NCBI GenBank assembly: GCA_965214285.1
Contig: OZ243946.1
Location: 2,170,001-2,234,000 of the forward strand
DNA: 64,000 nt
Direction: 5' to 3'
Source of the DNA: G963422745 sp965214285
GTDB taxonomy: Bacteria; Actinomycetota; Acidimicrobiia; Acidimicrobiales; Aldehydirespiratoraceae
Shown: positions 9,406-18,589 of the stretch, one piece after another
Position numbering within the stretch: the stretch's first letter is position 1
How the letters are laid out: every line of letters begins with the position of its first letter
The notes under the pieces: generated by a model
What the model saw: only the letters and a program-made list of their open reading frames with translations
Told to the model about the DNA's origin: nothing
The model's database searches: none
Made by a program: the position numbers and the translations under genes

Positions 9406-12400
9406 GGGCGTCCCCCGTTCTCGTTGGCCCTGCCGTTCCCGTTGCCGTTGGCGACGCCCCTGCCGTTGCCGTTCCCGTTGCCGATGGGGGGCTCGCTGTC
9501 GAGCAGCGCCGCGGCGTCGATGCCGAGCGCCTGCTGAAGCTGGGAGGCGTCGAGATCGGCGATCGAGCTCGAGCGCGGCAAGGTGAGATCGGCGATGCGG
9601 CGCTTGCCGGCGACGACCTCCTCGACCCGCTCGTCGATGGTCCCCGGACAGATCAGGCGGTGGCAGATCACGGTCTTGGTCTGGCCGATCCGCCAGGCGC
9701 GGTCGCGGGCCTGGTCCTCCACGGCAGGGTTCCACCAGCGGTCGAAGAGCACCACGTGGTTGGCGGCGGTCAGGTTGAGCCCGGTGCCGCCGGCCTTCAG
9801 CGACAGCACCATTGCGCCCTTGCCGCTGCCGGTCTGGAAGGCGTTGACCATGCGGTCGCGGGCACCGCGGGCCAGCCCGCCGTGGTAGCACTCGATCGTC
9901 TCGCCGGTGCGCTCGCTCAGGTAGGCAGCGAGGCGCTCCCCCCAGGTGGCGAAGTGGGTGAAGATCAGCACCCTCTCGTCGCCGGCGAAGACCGTCTCGA
10001 TGATCTCGTTGAGCCGGGCCAGCTTGCCGGAGCGCCCGTCGAGGCCGTCTTCGTCGGGGCGGTAGTTCACAGGGTGGTTGCAGATCTGCTTGAGGGCGGT
10101 GATGGCGGCGAGCACCGCGCCCTTGCGCTCGGGCGTGCCCGGCTCGCTGGCCGTGGCGGCGGCGATGAGGTTGTCGAGCACCGCCTGGTAGAGCCCGATC
10201 TGCTCGGCGGTCATGGCGCAGTGGTCGAGCTCGTCGATGCGGTCGGGCAGCTCCTCGGCGATGGCCGGCTCGTTCTTGGTGCGGCGGTAGACCAGGATGC
10301 CGTTGAGCGCCCGCAGAGCCGCCTCGCCGTGCGCCGCGGAGCCGTTGCGCGAGCCGTTGCGGGCGCCGTTGGCCGAGGACGGGCTGAGCTGGGCGATGAA
10401 CTGCGCCCTCGGGCCCAGCAGGCCGGGGTTGGCCCAGTCCAGGATCGACCAGAGATCGCCGAGGCCGTTCTCGATCGGCGTGCCGGTGAGCGCCAGGCGG
10501 GTGCGGGCCTGCAGGCGACGCAGTTGCTGGGAGGTCTCCGCCGCGGGATTCTTGATGGCCTGGGCCTCGTCGATGACGACCTTGCCCCATTCGAGCTTGC
10601 TGAGCTGGTCCATGTCGCGCAGCGCCGTGCCGTAGGTGGTGATCACCAGATCGGCGTCTGCGATGGCCGCCTCGAGTGCGGCGCCCTTGGATCGCCGCGC
10701 CCCGTGATGCACCAGGAACCTCACGTCGGGCACGAAACGGCGGGACTCCGCGGCCCAGTTGCTCACCACCGCCGGCGGGGCCACGACCAACGCCGGACCG
10801 TGCTCGGTGGATCCGACGATCTCAGCGAGGGTGATCGGCGTCTTGCCGAGGCCCATGTCCAGCGCCAGGCAGCCGCCGAGCCCGGCCTCGTCCAAAAAGC
10901 CCAGCCAGGCGGCGGCATCGGCCTGGTAGGTGCGCAACTCCCCGACGAAGCCCTCCGGCACGGTGGTGGGGGCATCGGGCAGCGCCTCCACGCTGCGCAG
11001 CAGGTCCGCGGCCCAGCCGTCGCCGACGATGTTGATGCCGCCGGCGAGCTGCGAGCCCTCCAGCCCGAGTGCCTGGCGCAGCATGTCGGCGCCGCTGAGG
11101 CGGGTCAGGTCGGCCCGCTCTGCGAGCGCAGCGGCGGCTTCGGCCAGGTCGGCCTTGTCGACCTCCACCCACTGCCCGCGGCTCTTCAGCAGCGGTCGGG
11201 CCTCGGCGGCGAGTCTGGCTATGTCGGCTGCGCTCAGCTCCACGTCGTCGAAGACCGCCGACCAGCGCACGTCGGCTAGCTGGCGGGCGCCGACCATGGT
11301 CTCGTCGGCCTCGGACGTGAGGCGCAGCGAGGCCACCGCCTTGCGCCGTCTCAGCTCCGGCACCAGCACCTCGAAGCCGCATCGCCGCAGGGTGTCGCCG
11401 GCCACGGTCATCAGGTTCCAGGCCTCGTCCTGGCTGAGGATCACCTCGCCCCGGCGGCGCCCTCCGAGGCGCAGCAGCTCCGGGAAGAGACGCTCCAGGC
11501 GGGCGAGCTGGGCGGCGGTGTGCTTGGCCCGAGACTTCGAGGCGGTGACCATGGCCACCTCGACGGGCTCAAGTACTCCGTCGGCGTTGCGGGCCAGCAC
11601 GGCCACGCGCCAGGCGCCGGACTCGTCGGGCGGGTCGAGCTGCACAACCAGCGTGGACTCGACCACCCCGACCACCGGCTGGCCCCACTGGCTCAGCTTG
11701 CGCACCAGCTCTGCGCCGAACTTGGTCGGGGCGTTGAACAGGGCGCCGTCGAGATGGCACAGGGCGGCCTCGGCCACGTCTGCCCGGGTCCTCGCGGTCG
11801 GCGGCGGGGCGGGGGTCTCGAGCTGGCCGGCGGCGATGGCGACGATGGCGTTGGCGATGTCGGTGATGGCGGCCGCGACGAAACGGTCGGGCAGCTGTTC
11901 GCGGCTGCCGACCATGGTCGCCGCCGGCAGGCTGCGCTCGAGGGCCTCGAAGCGCTGCGGGTCGATCAGCGCCGGCGTCCAGGTGATGCGGTAGCCGGCC
12001 TGGTTGGGCTCGCCCTTGTCCTTGCGCCGGCGCTTGGCCTGCGTCATCTGCGGGACCACCCGCCCCAGAGCCACCGATTCCACCGCCAGGGCGGTCACAT
12101 GGCCCATCCACGCCATCGACACCCCGGCCCTGTCGTCATCGAGGTCGGCCAGGGATGCCAGCCAGCCCAGCGCAGCCGACAGCGGCGCCGAGACCAGCGA
12201 GACCCGACCGCAGCCGGGCGCCTTCATCGAGGCCCGCTCGTCCCACTCGATTGCGCCGCCGCCGAGGCTGTCGATCAGCTCCAGCAGCTCCTCGTGAGTG
12301 AGGCGACGGCCCCGGCCCTTGGCCCAGGCGACGATGCGCCCGTCGCGGCGCGAGATCTGCAGCGCCGTCTCGGTGCTCGGCGGGCGCTGCGGCTCGGCTG

Positions 12401-12740
12401 CGGCCGGGGGGGTCAGCTCGTCTGGGTCGGGCTCGCCGACGAGCGTGGTCAGGGCGGCGTCGATGCGGAAGCACTCCTCGTCGAGATCCCCCAGCACCAG
12501 CGAGCGCGCCGGCCCGTTCACGCTGGCGCGGGCTGCTGTCAGGGCACGCTCGGCATCGTCGAGCAGCCTGTACAGCGCCGCCACCCAGGCTTCGACGTCG
12601 GACTCCAGGAGGCTGATCTGGTGCTCGTCGGCGCAGCCGTCGAGGCGGGCCTGGGCGGCGCGGTCGAACTGAGCCGTCGAGGCCGACGCCGGCGCGGCGT
12701 TCGTCTTGGGTTGTGAGATCGTCTTGACGGCTGGGTTCAT
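9402..12740 (-). CDS. SNF2-family DEAD/DEAQ-box helicase (HelZ-like)
   Basis: A 1112-residue Swi2/Snf2 ATPase. The first 570 residues match the actinobacterial SNF2-associated extension. The motor follows: LDMGLGKTPITLAE (Walker A, about residue 630), VIDEAQAIKNP (Walker B of the DEAQ form, about 722), LTGTPIENGLGDLWSILDW (motif III region) and a helicase-C lobe with SLKAGGTGLNLT (about 983) and ARDRAWRIGQTKTV. Such proteins translocate on double-stranded DNA; the cellular role of the bacterial HelZ type is poorly known. A GNGNGRG-rich tail ends the protein. The start is uncertain: ATG 12740 has only a very close AGGA, and the frame is open further upstream. Confidence 0.85.
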   Translation of the reverse strand: MNPAVKTISQPKTNAAPASASTAQFDRAAQARLDGCADEHQISLLESDVEAWVAALYRLLDDAERALTAARASVNGPARSLVLGDLDEECFRIDAALTTLVGEPDPDELTPPAAAEPQRPPSTETALQISRRDGRIVAWAKGRGRRLTHEELLELIDSLGGGAIEWDERASMKAPGCGRVSLVSAPLSAALGWLASLADLDDDRAGVSMAWMGHVTALAVESVALGRVVPQMTQAKRRRKDKGEPNQAGYRITWTPALIDPQRFEALERSLPAATMVGSREQLPDRFVAAAITDIANAIVAIAAGQLETPAPPPTARTRADVAEAALCHLDGALFNAPTKFGAELVRKLSQWGQPVVGVVESTLVVQLDPPDESGAWRVAVLARNADGVLEPVEVAMVTASKSRAKHTAAQLARLERLFPELLRLGGRRRGEVILSQDEAWNLMTVAGDTLRRCGFEVLVPELRRRKAVASLRLTSEADETMVGARQLADVRWSAVFDDVELSAADIARLAAEARPLLKSRGQWVEVDKADLAEAAAALAERADLTRLSGADMLRQALGLEGSQLAGGINIVGDGWAADLLRSVEALPDAPTTVPEGFVGELRTYQADAAAWLGFLDEAGLGGCLALDMGLGKTPITLAEIVGSTEHGPALVVAPPAVVSNWAAESRRFVPDVRFLVHHGARRSKGAALEAAIADADLVITTYGTALRDMDQLSKLEWGKVVIDEAQAIKNPAAETSQQLRRLQARTRLALTGTPIENGLGDLWSILDWANPGLLGPRAQFIAQLSPSSANGARNGSRNGSAAHGEAALRALNGILVYRRTKNEPAIAEELPDRIDELDHCAMTAEQIGLYQAVLDNLIAAATASEPGTPERKGAVLAAITALKQICNHPVNYRPDEDGLDGRSGKLARLNEIIETVFAGDERVLIFTHFATWGERLAAYLSERTGETIECYHGGLARGARDRMVNAFQTGSGKGAMVLSLKAGGTGLNLTAANHVVLFDRWWNPAVEDQARDRAWRIGQTKTVICHRLICPGTIDERVEEVVAGKRRIADLTLPRSSSIADLDASQLQQALGIDAAALLDSEPPIGNGNGNGRGVANGNGNGRANENGGRP

Positions 12741-13054
12741 TCCTGGGGCTCGTCGTGATTCTCGGTTTGGGGCCAAGTATTCGATTGGCAAGCGAGGCCG
12801 GCCGGCACCCAGCACAGACAGTCGACGTCGCGGCTGTCCGGCTGCGGCTGCGGCCTCGGCAGGGTTCACGGCACTGTCAGAGGAAGCTCCGACCGCCGAT
12901 GAGTGCTGCAGAGTCGTGGCCGACCCGCTCGCCGACAACGATAGAGGGGCGAAACGCCAATGCCTACACGCGACGCATATTCGAGATTTGCGGGTGCTGC
13001 CTGAGACGGCGGGGCTATTGGAGATTGCTGTGCGCTGAGTGAGCCTGAGGGGGC
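12741..13054. other. Intergenic region between helicase and transaldolase, nothing recognised
   Basis: About 314 bp upstream of the helicase start and downstream of the transaldolase stop. Short frames are open here, but none has a family resemblance, a good ribosome site or a coherent composition. It presumably holds the helicase promoter, although no clear -35/-10 pair stands out. Confidence 0.5.
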
Positions 13055-14146
13055 TTATCCGAGGCTGCGGGCCTTGTCGTCGAGCACGCCGAGCAGCTCG
13101 TCGAAGCTCTTGGTGAAGGCGGCCACGCCTTCGTCCTCGAGCTTGGCGGTCACGTCGTGGATGTCGATGCCCAGCGCTGCCAGGTCGTCGATGAGACGGC
13201 GGGCCTCGGCCACGCCGGCATCGACGGTGCGGGCGAGGCGGCCATGGTCCTCGAAGGCGGCGGCCGTGGAGTCGGGGAGCGTGTTGACGGTGTGCGGGCC
13301 TATCAGCGAGTCGACGTAGAGGGTGTCGGGATAGGCGGGGTTCTTGGTGGACGTAGACGCCCACAGCGGCCGCTGCAGACGCGCCCCGCGGGCCGCCAGC
13401 GCCTGCCAGCGCGCGCCGCTGAAGGCATCTGTGAAGATGGCGTAGGCCAGCCGGGCGTTGGCCACGGCGGCCTTGCCCCGCATGGCCAGCGCCTCGGGGC
13501 TGCCGATCGCATCGAGGCGCCGGTCGATCTCGGTGTCGACCCGGCTCACGAAGAAGCTGGCCACCGACGACACGCCCGAGAGGTCGCCCTCGGCTGCCTC
13601 AAGGCCTGCCATGTAGGCGTCGATCACCTCGGCGTAGCGGTCCAGCGAGAAGATCAGGGTGACGTTGATCGAGCGCTTCTCGGCGATCATGGCGCTGATC
13701 GGCGCCAGGCCCTCGGCGGTGCCGGGGATCTTGACCATCAGGTTGGGCTCGTCGATGCTGCGGTGCAGTTCTCGTGCTGCGTTCTCGGTGGCGGCGCTGT
13801 TGCGCGCCAGGGCCGGATCGACCTCGACGGACACATAGCCGTCGAGCCCGTCGCTTTGGTCGTAGACGGGGCGCAGGATTCCCAGCGCTGCCTTGATGTC
13901 GGAGCCGACCAGGCGCCAATAGGCGGCCTCGGTGTCGAGGCCTTCGCCGACGGCAGCACGGAACTCGTCGTCGTAGTCCGCCGAGCCGGCTATCGCCTGC
14001 TGGAAGATCGACGGGTTGGAGGTGAGCCCGCGCACGCCGCGCCGCACCCAGGCCTCCAGCTCGCCGCTGGTGATCCAGCCGCGGCGCAGGTTGTCGAGCC
14101 AGGGGCTCTGCTGATGCCGGGCGAAGAGATCGACGAGGCGGCTCAC
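13055..14146 (-). CDS. tal: Transaldolase
   Basis: A 363-residue TIM-barrel enzyme of the non-oxidative pentose phosphate pathway. It transfers a dihydroxyacetone unit between sedoheptulose 7-phosphate and glyceraldehyde 3-phosphate. The Schiff-base lysine is in VKIPGTAEG near residue 138. GLTSNPSIFQQAI (about 40-52) and INVTLIFSLDRY are strongly conserved. Length fits the longer actinobacterial/cyanobacterial type. It lies 30 bp downstream of transketolase, so both are expected in one transcript. The usual next genes, zwf and opcA, are absent here. Confidence 0.95.
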   Translation of the reverse strand: MSRLVDLFARHQQSPWLDNLRRGWITSGELEAWVRRGVRGLTSNPSIFQQAIAGSADYDDEFRAAVGEGLDTEAAYWRLVGSDIKAALGILRPVYDQSDGLDGYVSVEVDPALARNSAATENAARELHRSIDEPNLMVKIPGTAEGLAPISAMIAEKRSINVTLIFSLDRYAEVIDAYMAGLEAAEGDLSGVSSVASFFVSRVDTEIDRRLDAIGSPEALAMRGKAAVANARLAYAIFTDAFSGARWQALAARGARLQRPLWASTSTKNPAYPDTLYVDSLIGPHTVNTLPDSTAAAFEDHGRLARTVDAGVAEARRLIDDLAALGIDIHDVTAKLEDEGVAAFTKSFDELLGVLDDKARSLG

Positions 14147-14176
14147 GGCCCAGGCCTGCTCATGGTTCAGACCGGC

Positions 14177-16174
14177 TCATGGCAGCGCCGGCTCTGCGGG
14201 CCGGGCGGCCGACTGCTCGGCGGAGCGGCCCAGCAGCGCCAGCAGGCGGGAGGCCACGTTGTCGGCGTTGATGCCCAGCTCGCGCAGCACCGTGGCACCG
14301 GGAGCGGAGGCGCCGAAGCGCTCGATCGACACCACGTCGTCGACCAGGGCGTGCCAGCCCATGGCCACGCCTGCCTCGACCGCCAGCGAGGGCAGCCCGT
14401 CCGGGAGCACCTGCCGACGGTATGCCGCGTCGGCCTCGGCGAACAGCTCCATGCACACAAGCGACACCACCCTCGCGATCACGCCCCGCTCGGCCAGCAG
14501 GTCGGCCGCCTCCAGGCACACCGAAACCTCGCTGCCGGTGCCCACCAGCACCGCATCGGGTGCCTCGGCGTCGCGCAGCACGTAGCCGCCGGCGGAGATG
14601 TCGATGCCGGCGGTGCCTTCGAGCACCGGCAGGCTCTGGCGCGAGGTCACGATCGCAGTCGGCCCCGGCGAGCCGAGCACCGTGCGCCAGGCGGCCACGG
14701 TCTCGTTGGCATCCGCGGGGCGGAACACCCGCAGCCCGGGGATGGCCCGCAGCGACGCGACGTGCTCGACGGGCTGATGGGTGGGGCCGTCCTCGCCGAC
14801 GCCCACCGAGTCGTGGCTCCACACGAACACCACGCGGGCCTCCGACAGCGCCGCCAGGCGCACCGCCGGGCGCATGTAGTCGGCGAACACCAGGAACGTG
14901 CCGACCACCGGGATCGCACCGCCGTGCAGGGCCATGCCGTTGGCTATGGCGCCCATGGCGTGCTCGCGCACCCCGAAGTAGATCTGACGGCCGCCGGGAT
15001 CCTCCGCGGAGAACACGCCGTGGTCCGCGATCACGGTGCCGGTGTTGCCGGTGAGGTCTGCGCCGCCGCCGCTGAGGCCCGGCACGACCGGCACCAGCGC
15101 CTGCAGCGCCGCGTTGCAGGCCTTGCGGGTGGCCACCTCCTCGCCCGCCTCGAAGACCGGCAGCGCGTCCTGCCAGCCGGCCACTCCGCTGCCGTCGAGC
15201 TGCGCTGCCAGCGAGGCGCGGTCGCCGTCGAAAGCGTCGAAGCGCTGCTGCCAAGCCTGGCGGGCGGCGCTGCCCCGTGCGGCGGCACGGCGCCGGTACT
15301 CGGCCAGCAGATCGTCGGGCACGCAGAACGGCTCGTCGGGCAGGCCGAGCCGCGCCTTGGTCTCGGATATCTCGTCGTCGAAGATGGCGTAGCCGTGCGC
15401 CGCGGGGCTGTCCGCGGAGCTGCCGGCGTCGCCTGCGATCACGGTGCGCAGGATCACCAGCGACGGCCGGTCCCTGACCGCCATGGCCTCGCGCAGGCCG
15501 GCTTCGAGGGCGTCGAGATCCTCGCCTGAGCGGCCGAGCTCGATCACGTGCCAGCCGTAGGCCCTAAAACGCGCCGCGGTGTCGTCGGAGAACGCCAGGT
15601 CGGTGCGCCCGTCGATGGTGACCCGGTTGTCGTCGTAGCAGAGCACGATGCGCCCGAGCCCCAGGTGGCCGGCCAGCGAAGCGGCCTCGTGGCTGATGCC
15701 CTCGCAGAGGTCGCCGTCGCCTGCGATGCCGAAGACGTGATGGTCGAACAGCTCGCTGCCGTAGCGGCTGCGCAGCTGCGCCTCGGCGATGGCCATGCCG
15801 GCCATGTTGGCGATGCCCTGGCCGAGCGGGCCGGTGGTCACCTCCACCCCGGGGGTGCGGCCGACCTCAGGATGGCCGGGCGTGTTGGAGCCCCATTGGC
15901 GGAAGCTGCGCAGGTCGTCACCCGATACTGCGAACCCGGCGAGGTGCAGGAAGGCGTACTGCAGGATCGAGGCGTGGCCGGCGCTGAGCACGAAGCGGTC
16001 GCGGTCGGCCCAGTCGGGTGCAGCGGGGTCATAACGCATGACCCGGCTGAACAGCACGTGCGCCAGCGGCGCCAGGGCCATGGCGGTGCCCTGATGGCCG
16101 GAGCGGGCGGCGTGCGGGGCGTCCATGGCGAGCCCCTTGGCCACGGCCACCGCACGTTCGTCGAAGTCGTGCAA
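14177..16174 (-). CDS. tkt: Transketolase
   Basis: A 665-residue thiamine-diphosphate enzyme moving two-carbon ketol units in the pentose phosphate pathway. Visible are GHQGTAMALAPLAHVLF, the ThDP/Mg motif GDGDLCEGISHEAASLAG, the YDDNRVTIDG ligand loop, and in the pyrimidine domain VREHAMGAIANG and SHDSVGVGEDGPTHQPVE. Family length is normal. The start is a TTG at 16174, which is convincing because AGGAGGG lies four bases upstream; no ATG or GTG fits better. Transaldolase follows directly. A -10-like box and a 14-bp tandem repeat lie in the leader. Confidence 0.95.
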   Translation of the reverse strand: MHDFDERAVAVAKGLAMDAPHAARSGHQGTAMALAPLAHVLFSRVMRYDPAAPDWADRDRFVLSAGHASILQYAFLHLAGFAVSGDDLRSFRQWGSNTPGHPEVGRTPGVEVTTGPLGQGIANMAGMAIAEAQLRSRYGSELFDHHVFGIAGDGDLCEGISHEAASLAGHLGLGRIVLCYDDNRVTIDGRTDLAFSDDTAARFRAYGWHVIELGRSGEDLDALEAGLREAMAVRDRPSLVILRTVIAGDAGSSADSPAAHGYAIFDDEISETKARLGLPDEPFCVPDDLLAEYRRRAAARGSAARQAWQQRFDAFDGDRASLAAQLDGSGVAGWQDALPVFEAGEEVATRKACNAALQALVPVVPGLSGGGADLTGNTGTVIADHGVFSAEDPGGRQIYFGVREHAMGAIANGMALHGGAIPVVGTFLVFADYMRPAVRLAALSEARVVFVWSHDSVGVGEDGPTHQPVEHVASLRAIPGLRVFRPADANETVAAWRTVLGSPGPTAIVTSRQSLPVLEGTAGIDISAGGYVLRDAEAPDAVLVGTGSEVSVCLEAADLLAERGVIARVVSLVCMELFAEADAAYRRQVLPDGLPSLAVEAGVAMGWHALVDDVVSIERFGASAPGATVLRELGINADNVASRLLALLGRSAEQSAARPAEPALP

Positions 16175-16178
16175 CGAT

Positions 16179-16185
16179 CCCTCCT
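16179..16185 (-). promoter_or_regulatory. Ribosome binding site supporting a TTG start of tkt
   Basis: On the minus strand this reads AGGAGGG, four bases before the TTG at 16174. It decides the start of transketolase at a rare initiation codon. Confidence 0.7.
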
Positions 16186-16196
16186 CGGGTCAGCCC

Positions 16197-16239
16197 CAGC
16201 TTGGCGGGCTCAGCTTGCCGGGCTCTGCTTGCCGGCGCT
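16197..16239. repeat. 14-bp tandem repeat in the tkt leader
   Basis: Three near-identical units: CAGCTTGGCGGGCT, CAGCTTGCCGGGCT and CTGCTTGCCGGCGCT. They lie between the candidate tkt promoter and its ribosome binding site, so they would form most of the mRNA leader. Confidence 0.7.
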
Positions 16240-16247
16240 CGCTGGGA

Positions 16248-16253
16248 CTATAG
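16248..16253 (-). promoter_or_regulatory. Candidate -10 element for tkt-tal
   Basis: The minus strand reads TATAGT, about 74 bases before the TTG start. No good -35 hexamer is seen. It would give a leader of about 65 nt containing the 14-bp repeats. Confidence 0.4.
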
Positions 16254-16268
16254 GCACAGAGCGAGGCC

Positions 16269-16664
16269 TCAGCCCGCAGGCGGCGCCAGCAGCGTGTAGG
16301 GCACGGTGACGACCGGGCCGGTGTCGAGCCGGCAGCGGGCCTCGACGCTGCCGTACTCGGCGAACTCGAGCTCGGCGCGCACCAGCCGGTAGGTGAACTT
16401 GCCGGGCTCCACGTCGAAGGGCTGCACGTTGCGGGCGATCTGCTCGTCGCCTCGGTGGTAGGTCACCTCCAGCACGCCGCGGCCGGGGCCGTCGGGCGGA
16501 CAGCGGACGATCACCACAAGGTGCGGCGCCCAGGTGAGCGGCAGCGGCGCAGGGGCGACCGCGCTGAACTGGATGCCGCTGAGGTCGATGCGGGTGGAAG
16601 GCCCGGCGACCTGGCGCAGATCGATCTCGTCGATGAACAGGGCGGCGATGATCTGCACGGCCAC
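16269..16664 (-). CDS. Hypothetical protein, possibly DUF6941-like
   Basis: A 131-residue, probably beta-rich soluble protein: VQIIAALFIDEI at the start, then WAPHLVVIVRCP and VLEVTYHRGDEQIARN, ending VVTVPYTLLAPPAG. The order of strands resembles the DUF6941 family, but I hold this loosely. No signal peptide or membrane helix. It lies upstream of tkt on the same strand, 94 bp away, and faces the exported protein gene at 16842. Function unknown. Confidence 0.55.
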   Translation of the reverse strand: MAVQIIAALFIDEIDLRQVAGPSTRIDLSGIQFSAVAPAPLPLTWAPHLVVIVRCPPDGPGRGVLEVTYHRGDEQIARNVQPFDVEPGKFTYRLVRAELEFAEYGSVEARCRLDTGPVVTVPYTLLAPPAG

Positions 16665-16841
16665 CGAGACTAGCGACCGCGCCGGACCCCACGCTTAGCG
16701 CACGCTCAACACGGCAACGGAACCGAGCCAAAGCCCGGCTGTGCCGTCCTCCCGAAGAAAATCTGCAGCAGGTGAAAGATCGGGGCATGTGCCGGCCATA
16801 AGCCGTGTGAGCATGACGCCAAGAGAACAGGAGAACAGATC

Positions 16842-17216
16842 ATGCCGAACAAGCTGAAGAAGCTGCCGAGAAGCGCCACCGCCCTGGTGCTAGCGGCAAT
16901 GCTGGCGCTGGCGCCTCTGCCGGCAACGACCTGGAGCGGGCACTACACCGATTGGGTCGAGAACAACGGGTGCGAGTGGCGTGGCTATCACCGCTACGAC
17001 GAGGTGCGAGACGGCTACGCCCGCGGCATCACCTGGGGGAGGGGCGCTTGCTCCGAGGTCAGTGTGAGAGTCTGGGTCGATGGCAACTACACCCCGGGCT
17101 ACGGTCAGACCCGCGCATCAGCGTCGGTCACCGGTTGGGGCCTCGACTTCAACTACACCGACCACAACGCCGACCCGGAGGGGCCACCGCCCTATGTGGG
17201 CTTTAGGCACTGGTAG
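16842..17216 (+). CDS. Small exported protein, unknown function
   Basis: A 124-residue protein with a classical signal peptide: basic KLKKLPRSA, then the hydrophobic ALVLAAMLALAPLPA and a likely cleavage near residue 29. The mature part is aromatic-rich, with two cysteines (NGCEWRGY and GACSEVSV) that could form a disulfide. An AGGAGA ribosome site lies seven bases before the ATG. The 3' end overlaps the next gene by 23 bp. No family recognised; possibly a small secreted beta protein. Confidence 0.65.
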   Translation: MPNKLKKLPRSATALVLAAMLALAPLPATTWSGHYTDWVENNGCEWRGYHRYDEVRDGYARGITWGRGACSEVSVRVWVDGNYTPGYGQTRASASVTGWGLDFNYTDHNADPEGPPPYVGFRHW

Positions 17217-17781
17217 GGCAGCGCGGCTCCTCGGCCTGGGACTGGCGGTGGCTGTGCTGCTCGTTGGATGCGGCGGCACAGACACCACAGGCCCGCCTGC
17301 TCAAGGACAGCAGGAGATCGACCGACTCATCGCCGATGAGGCAACGGAGGCCCAGCGGCCATACCTCGAGGACGGCGTGGTGACCGCCGCGGAACGCGAA
17401 GCGGCCTTCCTGAGCTATGTCAGCTGCCTTGAGGACAGCGGCATCGAGGTCAAGGACTACTTCTTGAAGCCCCGCGGGGGCGAGACCCTGAGCATGTCCT
17501 CGGACGTGCTCGACAACGCCACCGTCGAGGAGGTCAACGATGACTGCCGGGAACAGCATTACAGAGTGACCGCCATCGTGTTCAGCACCCAGAATGCCCC
17601 GACCGCCCAAGAGGAGGCCCAGTGGCTGCTCGAAGTCATCGAATGCCTGCGCAAACGGGGCTTCGATGTCCCCGACGGCGCCACACGCGACGACCTGATC
17701 GACATCGCCCCGTTGGAGTCGAGCGAGTGCTACGACGCCGCCGAGGGCATCGTGAGGCCAGGCTTCGAGGTGACGCCGTGA
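17194..17781 (+). CDS. Putative lipoprotein, unknown function
   Basis: A 195-residue lipoprotein. After MWALGTGRAARL comes a hydrophobic run ending in the lipobox LLVGC (Cys near residue 23). The mature part is acidic and helical, with cysteine pairs at SYVSCLEDSG, NDDCREQ, VIECLRKRGF and SSECYDAAEG. Four spaced cysteines suggest disulfides outside the membrane. The start at ATG 17194 lies inside the end of the preceding exported-protein gene, so both are probably one unit. No family recognised. Confidence 0.65.
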   Translation: MWALGTGRAARLLGLGLAVAVLLVGCGGTDTTGPPAQGQQEIDRLIADEATEAQRPYLEDGVVTAAEREAAFLSYVSCLEDSGIEVKDYFLKPRGGETLSMSSDVLDNATVEEVNDDCREQHYRVTAIVFSTQNAPTAQEEAQWLLEVIECLRKRGFDVPDGATRDDLIDIAPLESSECYDAAEGIVRPGFEVTP

Positions 17782-17855
17782 GGCACGGGCGCCGGGCATA
17801 AGCCCTCGGGCTAGCACGGGCTCAGGGGCAGCGCAGGCCGTTACGCTCTCGCTTG

Positions 17856-18548
17856 ATGACTGCCGACACCAAGGAGGCGATCATCGAGGCCGCCCGGCAC
17901 CGCTTCGCCGAGCGGGGCTTCGATGGCACGTCGCTCAACATGATCGCCGACGAGGTGGGCATCCGTCGCCAGAGCCTGCTGCATCACTTCCCGACCAAGG
18001 AGCTGATGTACCGCGAGGTTTTCGAGCGGGCGCTGGCGGAATGGCACGAGCGGGTCGAGGCTGCGATCAGCGAGTCGCACGGCGACGGCTGGCAGAAGAT
18101 GGAGCACGTGCTCACCGCGGGCTTCGACTTCTTCCGGGAGAACCCCGAGTTCGTGCGCATCGTGCGCCGCGAGGCGCTCGCCGAGGAGGGCACCGGCCAC
18201 GTCGAGATCGGCGTGGCCCTGCAGCCGTTCTTCGAGCGCGCCGTGGACTACTTCGAGAAGGAGATGCAGGCCGGGCGCTTCCGTCGCCACGACCCCGAGC
18301 AGCTGCTGCTCACCGGCTACGGCGCGCTTCTCTCGTACTTCAGCGACGTGGCCTTCATCGAGGATCTGATCCGCCGCGACCCGCTGGGAACCGAGGCCAT
18401 GGCCGCCCGCCTGCAGCACATCCGCGACCTGTTCTTCGCGGCCCTGCAGCCGGTGGCCGACGACGCCGCTGTCACGTCCGCTTCCACGGCCGCTTCCACG
18501 GTCGCTGCCGCGACGTCGGCGCCGAGCAGCCGGGCGGCTTCGCAATGA
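17856..18548 (+). CDS. TetR/AcrR-family transcriptional regulator
   Basis: A 230-residue regulator. The N-terminal helix-turn-helix covers about residues 6-52 (ARHRFAERGFDGTSLNMIAD, then RRQSLLHHFPTKELMY), the usual TetR DNA-binding layout. The C-terminal two thirds form the ligand-binding/dimerisation region. The last 30 residues are a low-complexity alanine/serine/threonine tail. ATG 17856 is preferred over the adjoining TTG. Effector and targets are unknown; no transporter or metabolic gene is adjacent in an arrangement that would suggest one. Confidence 0.88.
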   Translation: MTADTKEAIIEAARHRFAERGFDGTSLNMIADEVGIRRQSLLHHFPTKELMYREVFERALAEWHERVEAAISESHGDGWQKMEHVLTAGFDFFRENPEFVRIVRREALAEEGTGHVEIGVALQPFFERAVDYFEKEMQAGRFRRHDPEQLLLTGYGALLSYFSDVAFIEDLIRRDPLGTEAMAARLQHIRDLFFAALQPVADDAAVTSASTAASTVAAATSAPSSRAASQ

Positions 18549-18589
18549 GACGACGAGCGCCGGGCCGGCGCGCCTAGCCTCGCGCTGAT

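Noticed and set aside
12741..13364. N-terminal extension of the SNF2 helicase
   Set aside because: The frame is open, but it crosses the intergenic region and the antisense of transaldolase. No family similarity supports it.
16842..17781. Toxin-antitoxin pair
   Set aside because: Both products carry export signals and neither resembles a known toxin or DNA-binding antitoxin.
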